Assembly (NCBI GenBank): GCA_016211245.1
Contig: JACQSQ010000055.1
Location: forward strand, 1 to 49,106
Reading direction: 5' to 3'
From: Candidatus Woesearchaeota archaeon
GTDB lineage: Archaea; Nanobdellota; Nanobdellia; Woesearchaeales; GW2011-AR4
DNA length: 49,106 nt
The position numbers and the translations under genes were made by a program. The notes beneath the pieces are model-generated. The model saw only the letters and a program-made list of their open reading frames with translations. It was not told where the DNA came from and did not search any database. Below, one piece after another: positions 1 through 6,897 of this stretch. The number at the start of each line of letters is the position of its first letter. Position 1 is the first letter of the stretch.

Positions 1-27
1 GATATGTAAATATCAAACATTTTTCAC

Positions 28-552
28 CTATTCTTCACTCAAAATCCACTTCGCAGCATCCAACAAATCCCTTGCAACATAATTCGCTTCTGAATTTTCT
101 TTTTCTTTCATTCCGTTGCCTGTCAATACTAAAATACTTTTGCAGCCTGCGTTGTGGCCCATTTCAATATCTATTCTTTTGTCGCCTATCATGAATGATT
201 TGCTTAAATCAATATCAAAATCTTTTTCTGCATCCTTAATTAGTTTTGCCTTTGGCTTTCGGCATTCGCAGTTATCCTCAGGCTTATGCGGGCAGACATA
301 GATTTTTTCTATCTTGATATTGTGCTTTTTCAGCTCCTGAATCAAGTGGTTACTGAAATTCTCAAAATCTTCCATTTTATAAAATCCGCGGCCAATTCCA
401 CTTTGATTTGTAACAATAATCAATTTAAAAGTCTTCAATAATCTGAGGCCTTCAACCACGTTTGGGATTAATTTAAAATCTTCCAGCTTGTGATGATATC
501 CAACATCCTCAACCAAGGCTCCATCTCGGTCAAGGAAAACTGACTTTGTCAT
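28..552 (-). CDS. gmhB: D-glycero-D-manno-heptose bisphosphate phosphatase (HAD-IIIA)
   Basis: This is a 174-residue HAD-IIIA phosphatase. It would remove one phosphate from heptose 1,7-bisphosphate to leave heptose 1-phosphate. The HAD motif I is FLDRDG, with nucleophile D8 and acid/base D10. Motif II is TNQSG near 48-52, and the acidic motif is GDKRID near 123-128. The zinc loop typical of GmhB is present as C87, H89, C95 and C97. Length and layout match bacterial GmhB. The usual DRDGT is DRDGA here. It is the last gene of the minus-strand operon, 5 bp after the sugar kinase, which supports a heptose role. Histidinol-phosphate phosphatase is the main alternative in this family, but the neighbours favour heptose. 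Confidence 0.88.
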   Translation of the reverse strand: MTKSVFLDRDGALVEDVGYHHKLEDFKLIPNVVEGLRLLKTFKLIIVTNQSGIGRGFYKMEDFENFSNHLIQELKKHNIKIEKIYVCPHKPEDNCECRKPKAKLIKDAEKDFDIDLSKSFMIGDKRIDIEMGHNAGCKSILVLTGNGMKEKENSEANYVARDLLDAAKWILSEE

Positions 553-557
553 AATTT

Positions 558-1523
558 TTATATCTCCTTTTTTATTTCCTCAATGCTTACGGAAGCGGTT
601 CCTATTTTCCCAACTTTTATTCCAGCCGCTATGTTCGCAAGTAAAGCTGATTCTTTCAAATCTGCCCCGGATGCCATTGCAAGCGCCGCAGTCGCAACAA
701 CTGTGTCTCCTGCTCCAATTAAACTATAAACTTCCTTTGCATTAGCTGGAATGTGAGTTGTATTCCCATTTTTCTCAAACAGGGACATTCCTTTTTCCCC
801 TCTTGTTATCAAGACATTCGTATTAAGATTTTTTAGCAGCTTATTTCCAATCTCAATAACAGTTTCATCGCTTCCGTCCTCGATTCCCGACATTTCACTT
901 GCTTCTGCATTATTTGGAGTTATTAAATCAACATTTAAATAGAAATCCCTGTGCTTCGGCTTTGGGTCAACAATAATCAATTTTTTATTCTGTCTTGCTA
1001 AATCTATTAATTTTCTGCTTAATTCTTTTGTTATTACGCCTTTTGCATAATCTGAGATAACAACAACATCAATTTCCTTGATGTTTTTTTCAATGAATTT
1101 TATTATTGAAGCCTCAATATCCTTATGAATATGCTCCTTATTTTCATAATCAACCCTCAGCAACTGCTGACCTTTTCCCAATATCCTGACTTTCTGGGTT
1201 GTCGGCTTGTCCTTGTCTTGTATAATGCCTTCTGTGTTGATGCACTTCTTTCTCATCTCTTCCATCAGGATATTTCTTGCTTCGTCATTGCCGGAGATTC
1301 CAACCATGTATGGAAAACCGCCTAAGGCAGCTATGTTGTTGGCTACATTAGCAGCACCTCCTGCCTCAAAAGTCTCTTTCAGGACATTCACGACCTGGAC
1401 AGGAGCTTCCGGCGATATTCTTGAAACATCCCCCCAAATGTATTTGTCAAGCATTATATCTCCAATGACTAAGATTTTCTTTTCCTTGAAATTATCCAAT
1501 ATTTTTAATAATTTATTTTTCAT
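558..1523 (-). CDS. rfaE1: PfkB-family heptose-7-phosphate kinase (HldA/RfaE domain I-like)
   Basis: This 321-residue PfkB carbohydrate kinase has the layout of the HldE/RfaE kinase domain. It would phosphorylate heptose 7-phosphate at C1. An N-terminal GDIMLDKYIWG motif is followed by the S-P-E-A-P-V segment and a glycine-rich GGAANVANNIAALGG motif. The catalytic anion-hole motif GAGDT lies near 270-274 (base D273). There is no C-terminal HxGH-type nucleotidyltransferase domain, so this is the stand-alone kinase form. It sits between the DHS-like gene (10 bp) and gmhB (5 bp), all on one strand, as in bacterial heptose operons. ADP-ribose- or fructose-type PfkB kinases are less likely given the neighbours and the SPEAPV motif. 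Confidence 0.87.
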   Translation of the reverse strand: MKNKLLKILDNFKEKKILVIGDIMLDKYIWGDVSRISPEAPVQVVNVLKETFEAGGAANVANNIAALGGFPYMVGISGNDEARNILMEEMRKKCINTEGIIQDKDKPTTQKVRILGKGQQLLRVDYENKEHIHKDIEASIIKFIEKNIKEIDVVVISDYAKGVITKELSRKLIDLARQNKKLIIVDPKPKHRDFYLNVDLITPNNAEASEMSGIEDGSDETVIEIGNKLLKNLNTNVLITRGEKGMSLFEKNGNTTHIPANAKEVYSLIGAGDTVVATAALAMASGADLKESALLANIAAGIKVGKIGTASVSIEEIKKEI

Positions 1524-1533
1524 TTATTTCACC

Positions 1534-2448
1534 TTATTCTTTGAATTTATCATTCTCCAACCCATTTATCAATAACCTGTGCAATGTGGGGATTGTCTGC
1601 TCATGTCTTCCAATTATTATAAATCCCTTTCCGCCCAATGAAGTCGGCCTTGAAACTACATTTTCCCTTGGCCTGTACTGGTTGCTCATATCAAAATTTG
1701 CTGCTGTTATTTTCCTGACTTTATAGCCCAGATTTCTGGCAATTGTCAAGGCTTTCAAAAATACTTCCGGCAAAACTACTGCACAGCCAATATTTAAGAT
1801 AACTCCTTCTTCCAGTTTGCTGACACTTTCTGCAAAAATCTTGAAATCATGGTAAGAAGTTTTTCCGATTGCAGCGCCATCGCAGCTTGGATGCTGATGA
1901 ATTATATCAGTCCCTATAGCGACATGAACTGTAACAGGAATGCCAAGCTTGTAAGCATTATAAAGAATGCTATACTCCTTATTCGGCAAACTCAGGTCAT
2001 TTATTTTCTTGCCGATAGCATAGCCCATGCCATGATTGTTATTTGCGCCTTCCTTTATGGCTTCATTCAGGATTTTTCCGGTTTCCTCAATCATGCCAAA
2101 AGTGCCGTCTTCAATTGTTTTTTCAACATATTCGGAAGTTTCTCCAATCAAAGCCAATTCAAAGTCATGAATCGGGCCTGCGCCGTTCACTGCTATATGA
2201 TTTATTATTCCCTTTTTCATCAGGTCTATTATCAACAAACTCATTCCAACCTTTATCACATGAGCGCCCATCATGAAAATAACTTGCTTATTCCTGACAA
2301 CAGCATTTGTTGTTATATCACATAACTCATTCAATTCAATAGAATCAAAAATAATTTTAGAATTCTCAGTCTTAACCAAATCTTTTAATTTTACCTTATT
2401 CTTTCTCTGCTTTATTGGAATCGTTTTTATCTTGTTGAAGTCTAGCAT
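1534..2448 (-). CDS. Deoxyhypusine-synthase-like conserved protein of unknown function
   Basis: This protein is about 304 residues long from the ATG at 2448. That start lies just after the cupin stop with GAGG upstream; an ATG at 2460 is the alternative. Recognisable stretches are MGAHVIKVG, NGAGPIHDFELAL, TSEYVE, the histidine-rich VAIGTDIIHQHPSCDGAA and IGCAVVLPEVFLKAL. The Rossmann-like layout and the NGAG/IHDFE region recall the deoxyhypusine synthase superfamily. I do not see the catalytic lysine motif of true deoxyhypusine synthase, so hypusine formation is unlikely. I recall similar proteins beside heptose genes in bacteria, but that is memory and not a search. The role is unknown; the position inside the operon suggests sugar isomerisation, oxidation or another pathway step. 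Confidence 0.6.
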   Translation of the reverse strand: MLDFNKIKTIPIKQRKNKVKLKDLVKTENSKIIFDSIELNELCDITTNAVVRNKQVIFMMGAHVIKVGMSLLIIDLMKKGIINHIAVNGAGPIHDFELALIGETSEYVEKTIEDGTFGMIEETGKILNEAIKEGANNNHGMGYAIGKKINDLSLPNKEYSILYNAYKLGIPVTVHVAIGTDIIHQHPSCDGAAIGKTSYHDFKIFAESVSKLEEGVILNIGCAVVLPEVFLKALTIARNLGYKVRKITAANFDMSNQYRPRENVVSRPTSLGGKGFIIIGRHEQTIPTLHRLLINGLENDKFKE

Positions 2449-2449
2449 T

Positions 2450-2860
2450 TTATTCCTCATTTAATTTTCTTGCAGGGCGCAATTTTACATTGTCGCCATC
2501 GTCAGTTGTTGATATTTCCATGATGGTGCTCTTGGGTGTTAATGACCTGAATGTGTGAACAACCCCCGGCTTCAGCCTGAATTTGTCCCCTTTGTTCAAA
2601 ACTATTGTTTGAGCGGGGGAGTTTAAGCTATTTGCATAAGTAAGCGAGATCTGACCTTCGAGGATTATGAAAGTCTCATCCTTTCGCTCGTGATAATGCC
2701 AGCTTGATTCAAACCCTTCATTCAATATCAAAAGCTTGCTGCAATATTTTTCGTTGTTCTCAACCCATAATTCGTAGCCCCAAAGGTGGCCGTGCCTTTC
2801 GCCTTTAAATTCCGCCAAAAACTGGACATGACCCTCTTTGAGTTTTTCCTCTTCTGACAT
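2450..2860 (-). CDS. Single-domain cupin protein, probably sugar-related
   Basis: This 136-residue protein is one cupin barrel. The metal-binding motif 1 reads SSWHYHERKDETFIILEG near 51-68, with histidines and a glutamate. Motif 2 reads GVVHTFRS near 98-105. The GHLWGYELW segment near 18-26 resembles mannose-6-phosphate-isomerase-type and sugar-epimerase cupins. It is the first gene of the heptose operon, so it may isomerise or bind the sugar phosphate. The ATG has GTGAT five bases upstream, complementary to the archaeal 16S 3' end. A TATA element lies at 2892-2899 with a 7-bp palindrome between it and the start. The exact reaction cannot be read from sequence. Confidence 0.75.
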   Translation of the reverse strand: MSEEEKLKEGHVQFLAEFKGERHGHLWGYELWVENNEKYCSKLLILNEGFESSWHYHERKDETFIILEGQISLTYANSLNSPAQTIVLNKGDKFRLKPGVVHTFRSLTPKSTIMEISTTDDGDNVKLRPARKLNEE

Positions 2861-2871
2861 TTTATCACTTA

Positions 2872-2901
2872 GTATGAACTTTTCATACCTTATTTATAAG
2901 C
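2872..2901 (-). promoter_or_regulatory. Promoter and palindromic operator of the heptose operon
   Basis: On the minus strand a TATA element (CTTATAAATAAG) lies at about 2889-2900, some 30 bp upstream of the cupin start. Between it and the start is a perfect palindrome with 7-bp arms, GTATGAA at 2872-2878 and TTCATAC at 2882-2888, with a 3-base spacer. A repressor bound here would block transcription start. The same TCATAC half-site appears twice in the divergent promoter. Confidence 0.55.
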
Positions 2902-2939
2902 TTTTCGCTTTTGAATTGTATACTACAGAATATAAAACT

Positions 2940-2973
2940 ATATAAAGTCATACTTTTTACTACTTAATCATAC
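2940..2973 (+). promoter_or_regulatory. Promoter with two TCATAC direct repeats for the RHH-nucleotidyltransferase gene
   Basis: A TATATAAAG element at about 2940-2947 sits 32-39 bp before the ATG at 2979. TCATAC occurs at 2948-2953 and again at 2968-2973, exactly 20 bp apart on the same strand, so the sites fall on the same DNA face if helical repeat is about 10 bp. They match the arms of the palindrome in the divergent promoter. I infer a shared regulator, plausibly the RHH domain encoded immediately downstream. Confidence 0.5.
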
Positions 2974-2978
2974 CTGAA

Positions 2979-3731
2979 ATGACAAAATCAAAGATTGCGA
3001 TATCGATGGATAATGGCTTATTGAGGCTTATAGATTCAAAAGTAGATGGAAGCATAATAAGGAGCAGGTCGCAGGCGATTGAATTTTTTCTTAAGAAAGG
3101 ACTGCAGGAGCAATCTGTCAATGTGGCTGTTTTACTCCTAAAGGGCGAGCACCAGGAAAATGCGCTGAAGGAAATAAAAGGAACCCCATTGCTCAGGCAA
3201 CAGATCGAATTTTTTGCAAATCATGGGATAAAAACTGTTTATATTATAACACAGCACACCAAAAATATGAATTCCCTAATTAGCGAAATATCTTATGCAA
3301 AGATAAATGCCGAAATCATTGAGAAACAGGCAAAAGGAAATGCAGAAGCCCTGTCTGCGGTAAAAGACAGAATAAACAATTCTTTTATTGTAATGTCCGG
3401 CGACACGTATAACAATTTTGACCTGCTGAAAATGATAAAAAAGCACGCAGATTCTGACAAACTGGCAACAATGGGATTAATGACACGGGAAAAAGCGTCA
3501 AGCTACGGAACTGCAATCCTGGATGGAGACTTGGTTGTTGATTTTCAGGAAAAGCCGAAGCATTATTCGACGAATATAGTGAATGCGGGGATTTATGTTT
3601 TCAAGCCTGAATTATTTGAGCTGTTTGAGGACGCAGTTTCTCTGGAGAAAGATTTATTTCCGAGGCTGGCAAGATTAAAGCAGTTGGTCGGGTTTTTCAC
3701 GTATGGGGAGTATGTGCATATGGGGGATTGA
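2979..3731 (+). CDS. Ribbon-helix-helix / sugar nucleotidyltransferase-like fusion
   Basis: This is a 250-residue protein with two parts. Residues 3-45 look like a ribbon-helix-helix DNA-binding domain (a short KIAISMD strand, then a SRSQAIEFFLKKGL helix). Residues about 49-250 resemble a GT-A-fold sugar-1-phosphate nucleotidyltransferase: AVLLLKG strand, FIVMSGDTYNNFDL near the metal site, VVDFQEKPK and IVNAGIYVFKPE. The GxGTRxxP nucleotide-binding loop that should follow the first strand is replaced by GEHQENALKEIKG, and the protein ends at HMGD where active enzymes continue. It may therefore be a sugar-nucleotide-sensing regulator and not an enzyme, or a diverged HddC-type enzyme. It is divergent from the heptose operon, with shared TCATAC sites between them. 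Confidence 0.78.
   Translation: MTKSKIAISMDNGLLRLIDSKVDGSIIRSRSQAIEFFLKKGLQEQSVNVAVLLLKGEHQENALKEIKGTPLLRQQIEFFANHGIKTVYIITQHTKNMNSLISEISYAKINAEIIEKQAKGNAEALSAVKDRINNSFIVMSGDTYNNFDLLKMIKKHADSDKLATMGLMTREKASSYGTAILDGDLVVDFQEKPKHYSTNIVNAGIYVFKPELFELFEDAVSLEKDLFPRLARLKQLVGFFTYGEYVHMGD
3684..3731 (+). repeat. Copy 1 of duplicated gene 3' end
   Basis: The last 48 bases of the RHH-nucleotidyltransferase gene, including its stop codon, recur in degraded form at 4453-4499. By my alignment about 35 of 48 positions match, with two single-base gaps. The two copies bracket the toxin-antitoxin pair. Confidence 0.7.
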
Positions 3732-3734
3732 AAG

Positions 3735-4142
3735 ATGCAAGAAGACTTTTACTTGGACACTTCAATTTGGCTCGATTTTTATGAAAAAAGAGGAAAAAAT
3801 GGCGAGTCAGCTCTAAAATTAATTCTGAAAATAATCAATGAAGACCTTAAAGTATCCTATTCTGACCTGCATGTTAGGGAACTTAAAAAACTAAATTACA
3901 GCCCAAATGAAATCAATTCTATATTCAGCATAGCCAAGCCAAAAAATCTCCAACATGTTCATATTTACAGAGAACAAAAAGAAGATGCCAAAAATATTGC
4001 AAGAAAAAGAAATATTCCCGAGGGCGATGTGCTACATGCCATTTTGTGCAGGGATAACAATCTGCAGTTAATATCACGGGATAATGATTTTCTAAGGTTA
4101 ACAGATATTTCTGAAGTAAAATTGCCGGAAGATTTCATTTAA
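3735..4142 (+). CDS. PIN-domain ribonuclease, probable VapC-type toxin
   Basis: This 135-residue protein is a PIN domain. The conserved acidic residues are visible: D8 in YLDTSIW, E49 in VREL, D98 in PEGDVLHA, and D116/D118 in ISRDNDF. PIN toxins cleave RNA, often tRNA or rRNA, using metal held by these residues. The start ATG is 3 bases after the stop of the upstream fusion gene, so it may be co-transcribed with it. It converges on and overlaps by 8 bp the RHH gene on the opposite strand. That RHH protein is the likely antitoxin, although VapB normally lies upstream on the same strand. A PIN-domain RNA-processing role outside a TA pair is possible. Confidence 0.8.
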   Translation: MQEDFYLDTSIWLDFYEKRGKNGESALKLILKIINEDLKVSYSDLHVRELKKLNYSPNEINSIFSIAKPKNLQHVHIYREQKEDAKNIARKRNIPEGDVLHAILCRDNNLQLISRDNDFLRLTDISEVKLPEDFI

Positions 4143-4389
4143 GTTCTCTGTCAAGTTCCTCAAATGCTTTTTCTCTGGCTACATGTAATTGGGCATCAGT
4201 TGTCTTTCTTTTTGAAGCACCATACAGGCTTTTTGCCCTTAGAATCAATTCTTCCTTTTCCAAATCCTTTATTTTATCTCTTATAGCTTCCCTGATGAAC
4301 TCTGTTTTAGTGGTATATCTGTGTTTTTTCATGATATTTTCTATGTCTTTGAGAAATTCGTTTTCGAGCTTTAGGCTTATAGATTCCAT
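4135..4389 (-). CDS. Ribbon-helix-helix protein, probable antitoxin
   Basis: This 84-residue protein begins with an RHH fold: the strand ISLKLENEF, then a helix-turn-helix with TTKTEFIREAIRDKI near 27-41. A charged helical tail follows that could wrap the partner toxin. The protein would act as a dimer that binds DNA and neutralises the adjacent PIN protein. The 3' ends of the two genes overlap by 8 bp in a tail-to-tail arrangement, which is uncommon for VapBC pairs. It has its own promoter with palindromes at 4393-4416, consistent with autoregulation. A free-standing RHH regulator is the alternative. Confidence 0.75.
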   Translation of the reverse strand: MESISLKLENEFLKDIENIMKKHRYTTKTEFIREAIRDKIKDLEKEELILRAKSLYGASKRKTTDAQLHVAREKAFEELDRELK

Positions 4390-4392
4390 GAT

Positions 4393-4421
4393 ATTACTTA
4401 GTAATACTAGATAGTATATAA
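4393..4421 (-). promoter_or_regulatory. Promoter with adjacent palindromes upstream of the RHH antitoxin
   Basis: The minus-strand TATA element TTTATATACT lies at 4412-4421, about 23 bp before the start codon, so the mRNA is probably leaderless. Two palindromes overlap the start region: ATTACTTAGTAAT at 4393-4405 and TACTA-GA-TAGTA at 4405-4416. Their position fits an autorepressor site for the RHH protein. Confidence 0.5.
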
Positions 4422-4452
4422 ATATTTCGGATTGATTGAGAGTACAAAATTA

Positions 4453-4499
4453 TTGATTGGGTTTTTTACGTAGGGCGAATTACGCATATGGAAGCATGA
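4453..4499 (+). pseudogene. Degraded second copy of the RHH-nucleotidyltransferase 3' end
   Basis: These 47 bases match the last 48 bases of the gene ending at 3731 at about 35 positions, and both copies end in TGA. Read in the matching frames, the first half gives LIGFFT (versus LVGFFT) and the second half gives GRITHMEA (versus GEYVHMGD), with one frameshift between. It is a remnant of a gene duplication or of integration that duplicated the gene end. The toxin-antitoxin pair lies between the copies. Confidence 0.65.
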
Positions 4500-5309
4500 T
4501 TATCTTCTATATAATGCAATAAAATTTGGAACTTTTATTTCAGGCGCATCTCTCCCTTCTATGTAACTACTCTGCCTTTTTACATCAAATGCAGATGCAC
4601 TTGTGTCCCCATCTAAAGCACCTACAATTACGCATCTATGCTGCTGTCTCATATATCTATCGCCCAAAGTAAAATTAGTGTTTTTGAAAATTACATCAAC
4701 GAGATTGCCGTCTTTAGTCAAACCTATAAGGTTTCTTGGAATTTTTTTATCATTTTCATTTTCTGCATACAATCTCTGTCCATTATAATGCAAAAGATTC
4801 AATTGTAAGGCATCATTAACTCTATATTTACCATCTCTTATTTTGAAATCTCTCACCAAAATATCTATAGGGATTATATGTATCTGACCATTTTTATCAG
4901 TAAAAAGAACTCCATCTCCAACACCCTGCACGTATGGCATTTTCTCTTTGCCATTATGGATTTCAAGACCACTTGCTGCATCTTTATTCCTAAACAAGCT
5001 TCCGTTAAAGCAAACATATGCACCAATTTTGTCTCTAACCCATTGAGTAGTTTCAAAATAATCTTTTATCCCAGTAAGCTCTTCTCCTGTAACTACATCT
5101 GCTCGATATCTACCTGCTTGTGCTATTGTAATAAAACCATGGTTTTCATCAACCCACTTGCCTAGTGGTACGACTATAGTCTGAATAGGTGGTGTTTGAA
5201 TAGTAGATTGTTGTGCAATCAACGTGCTTGGAGATAAAGCAGCACCTGTAGTTCCTAACGTAATTAGTCTTACAAAATCTCTTCTACCAATTTCATGATC
5301 TAATACCAT
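4500..5309 (-). CDS. Tat-exported phosphodiester glycosidase-like (NAGPA domain) protein
   Basis: This is a 269-residue exported protein. Its N-terminus carries a twin-arginine motif, GRRDFVRL (R9, R10), then a hydrophobic stretch ending near AQQ at 32-34, so it should be exported folded by the Tat system. The mature part resembles the NAGPA/phosphodiester glycosidase family: YVCFNGSLFRN, SGLEIHNGK, RNLIGLTKDGNLVDV, and the family's LDGG-like site read as GALDGDTSASAF near 225-236. Known members cleave sugar-1-phosphodiesters. A TATA element (ATTTAAAAATGG) upstream suggests a leaderless message. Its codon and amino-acid style looks more bacterial than that of its neighbours, suggesting acquisition. 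The substrate is unknown. Confidence 0.68.
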   Translation of the reverse strand: MVLDHEIGRRDFVRLITLGTTGAALSPSTLIAQQSTIQTPPIQTIVVPLGKWVDENHGFITIAQAGRYRADVVTGEELTGIKDYFETTQWVRDKIGAYVCFNGSLFRNKDAASGLEIHNGKEKMPYVQGVGDGVLFTDKNGQIHIIPIDILVRDFKIRDGKYRVNDALQLNLLHYNGQRLYAENENDKKIPRNLIGLTKDGNLVDVIFKNTNFTLGDRYMRQQHRCVIVGALDGDTSASAFDVKRQSSYIEGRDAPEIKVPNFIALYRR

Positions 5310-5371
5310 ATGATTAGAATAACAATCCCATTTTTAAATCTTTATATTTGTACCACTAAGAAATAGTATCT

Positions 5372-6505
5372 TCAAACCAACTTCTCCACTTCCTTTAAAA
5401 CGTCATCAACGCTAATATTCTTCATGCACTTTTGGTAATCATTTGAATTTCTTGGATACAGACAATCTGGAACTTGGCCTTTGTGGACATTGATACATGG
5501 GCTGAATTGACAATTATAACCTTTATACAGTCCAATATTTCCTTTTCCGTAAGGCCCAAAGCGAACAGGCGAGTTTGGTCCAAACAATCCCAATGTCTTA
5601 ATGCCCTGCGCTGCTGCTATATGCATAGGGCCAGAATCATTTCCAATGAATAATTTACATTTTGTCATCAAGCAAAATAATTGATTTAGATTAATCTGAC
5701 CTGCCGCGTTTATTGTTTTGTCTTTATGCTCCATCTTTTCCTGTATGGATTTTATCAAGTCATTCTCTTCTGGAATTCCTGTAAAAACAATTTTTACAGC
5801 ATATTTCAAAATGATTTCATCGCACAATTCAGCATACATATCAAAAGGCCACATTCTGGCTTTTGCTGACTCTGCAGCTCCAGGCGCAACACAGACAAGA
5901 AAATCATTGCTCTTAATTTCATTATTTTTTAAAAATGAATCAACTTTATTTTTGTCATTCTTTGAATAATTTAAATTTGACAATTTATCGGCGTCGTAAT
6001 TAATTTTAAGTTCCCTTACCAAATCCAGAAATGTCTGTACTGCATGCTGCTTGTCATTGTATTTGACTTTATAGTCATATAATTTTACTCTTGCGCCGTG
6101 AGAATACCCGACAATGCTTTTGCCGGCAAAGAAAGACGCCAAAGCAGACACATTGAGGTATTCCTCCATGTCAAAAGCCAAGTCATATTTTTTTAGATTT
6201 TTAATCATAAACTTAATTATAGAGAATGGGTTTAATTTTATTAATTGCAAATTATCCAAATTTTTGTTATCATAAAAAACATCCTTGTTCCTTGCAGTTG
6301 CCAAGACATCAATCTGAGCTTTTGGATATTCCTTTCTCAAAGCCTCAAGCGCAGGCAGCATCAATATAGTTTCACCTATGCCCCAAAGCTGCACGACAAT
6401 AATTTTATTTACACTTCCAATCTTTTTTCCCTTATGAAACAACCCAAGAAAATTGCACAGCAGATTGCCAAGCCACTTGTCTACGAATTTTACGACTAAT
6501 ACCAT
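5372..6505 (-). CDS. GT9 family glycosyltransferase (ADP-heptose:heptosyltransferase-like)
   Basis: This 377-residue protein is a GT-B glycosyltransferase of family GT9. It would transfer heptose from a nucleotide-heptose to a membrane-linked glycan. Family marks are IIVVQLWGIGETILMLPAL near 34-52, VAPGAA near 207-212, and the donor-site segment FIGNDSGPMHIAAAQGI with LGLFGPN near 289-315. A cysteine-bearing tail (NCQFSPCIN, PDCLYP) follows. A TATA element (ATTTAAATAG) sits about 25-33 bp before the ATG, so translation is probably leaderless. With a heptose activation operon 3 kb away, a heptosyltransferase role is credible. Exact donor and acceptor are unknown, and the alternative is another GT9 sugar specificity. 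Confidence 0.85.
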   Translation of the reverse strand: MVLVVKFVDKWLGNLLCNFLGLFHKGKKIGSVNKIIVVQLWGIGETILMLPALEALRKEYPKAQIDVLATARNKDVFYDNKNLDNLQLIKLNPFSIIKFMIKNLKKYDLAFDMEEYLNVSALASFFAGKSIVGYSHGARVKLYDYKVKYNDKQHAVQTFLDLVRELKINYDADKLSNLNYSKNDKNKVDSFLKNNEIKSNDFLVCVAPGAAESAKARMWPFDMYAELCDEIILKYAVKIVFTGIPEENDLIKSIQEKMEHKDKTINAAGQINLNQLFCLMTKCKLFIGNDSGPMHIAAAQGIKTLGLFGPNSPVRFGPYGKGNIGLYKGYNCQFSPCINVHKGQVPDCLYPRNSNDYQKCMKNISVDDVLKEVEKLV

Positions 6506-6552
6506 AAAATAAAGTAAATTTACAGGCTATTTAAATCTATAGCCGGCTATAA

Positions 6553-6897
6553 TTATTTCTTCTTTCCCCTGTTCATGGCAAGCTGCCTTACAATAGTTTC
6601 AACCTGCTTCTGCGTCTTTCTTATTATTGTGTAGGTGTAGAATGCAGACGCAATCAAAAACAAAAATCCGCTCACGATCAAAACATCCAAAGCCCTGAAA
6701 AACCCGAAATATACGACTATTGGATCGAGAATTGACGGGAATAAGGCTATTATGATAAAAACCACCCATGCGACAGCCCAAAAGGCAAATTCTTTTGCTG
6801 TAAACTCCTTTTTCTTGTAGTTTATAAAAGAATAGTAAATGAAAAACAAACCAAACAAAATTCCAGCAATCTGTATTCCCAAAACCATAATTCTCAC
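6553..6897 (-). CDS. DUF2304 family small membrane protein
   Basis: This 114-residue protein has three predicted membrane helices, at about 4-22, 36-55 and 65-92, and a basic C-terminus (QLAMNRGKKK). The FAFWAVAWVVFIIIALFP segment is typical of DUF2304. These proteins usually sit next to GT2 dolichyl-phosphate sugar synthases and may anchor or assist them. Its ATG overlaps the stop of the GT2 gene (6894-6897), so translation is probably coupled. No catalytic residues can be named. Confidence 0.82.
   Translation of the reverse strand: MRIMVLGIQIAGILFGLFFIYYSFINYKKKEFTAKEFAFWAVAWVVFIIIALFPSILDPIVVYFGFFRALDVLIVSGFLFLIASAFYTYTIIRKTQKQVETIVRQLAMNRGKKK

Noticed and set aside
1534..2448. True deoxyhypusine synthase
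   Set aside because: The catalytic lysine region of that enzyme is not seen, and the gene lies within a sugar operon.
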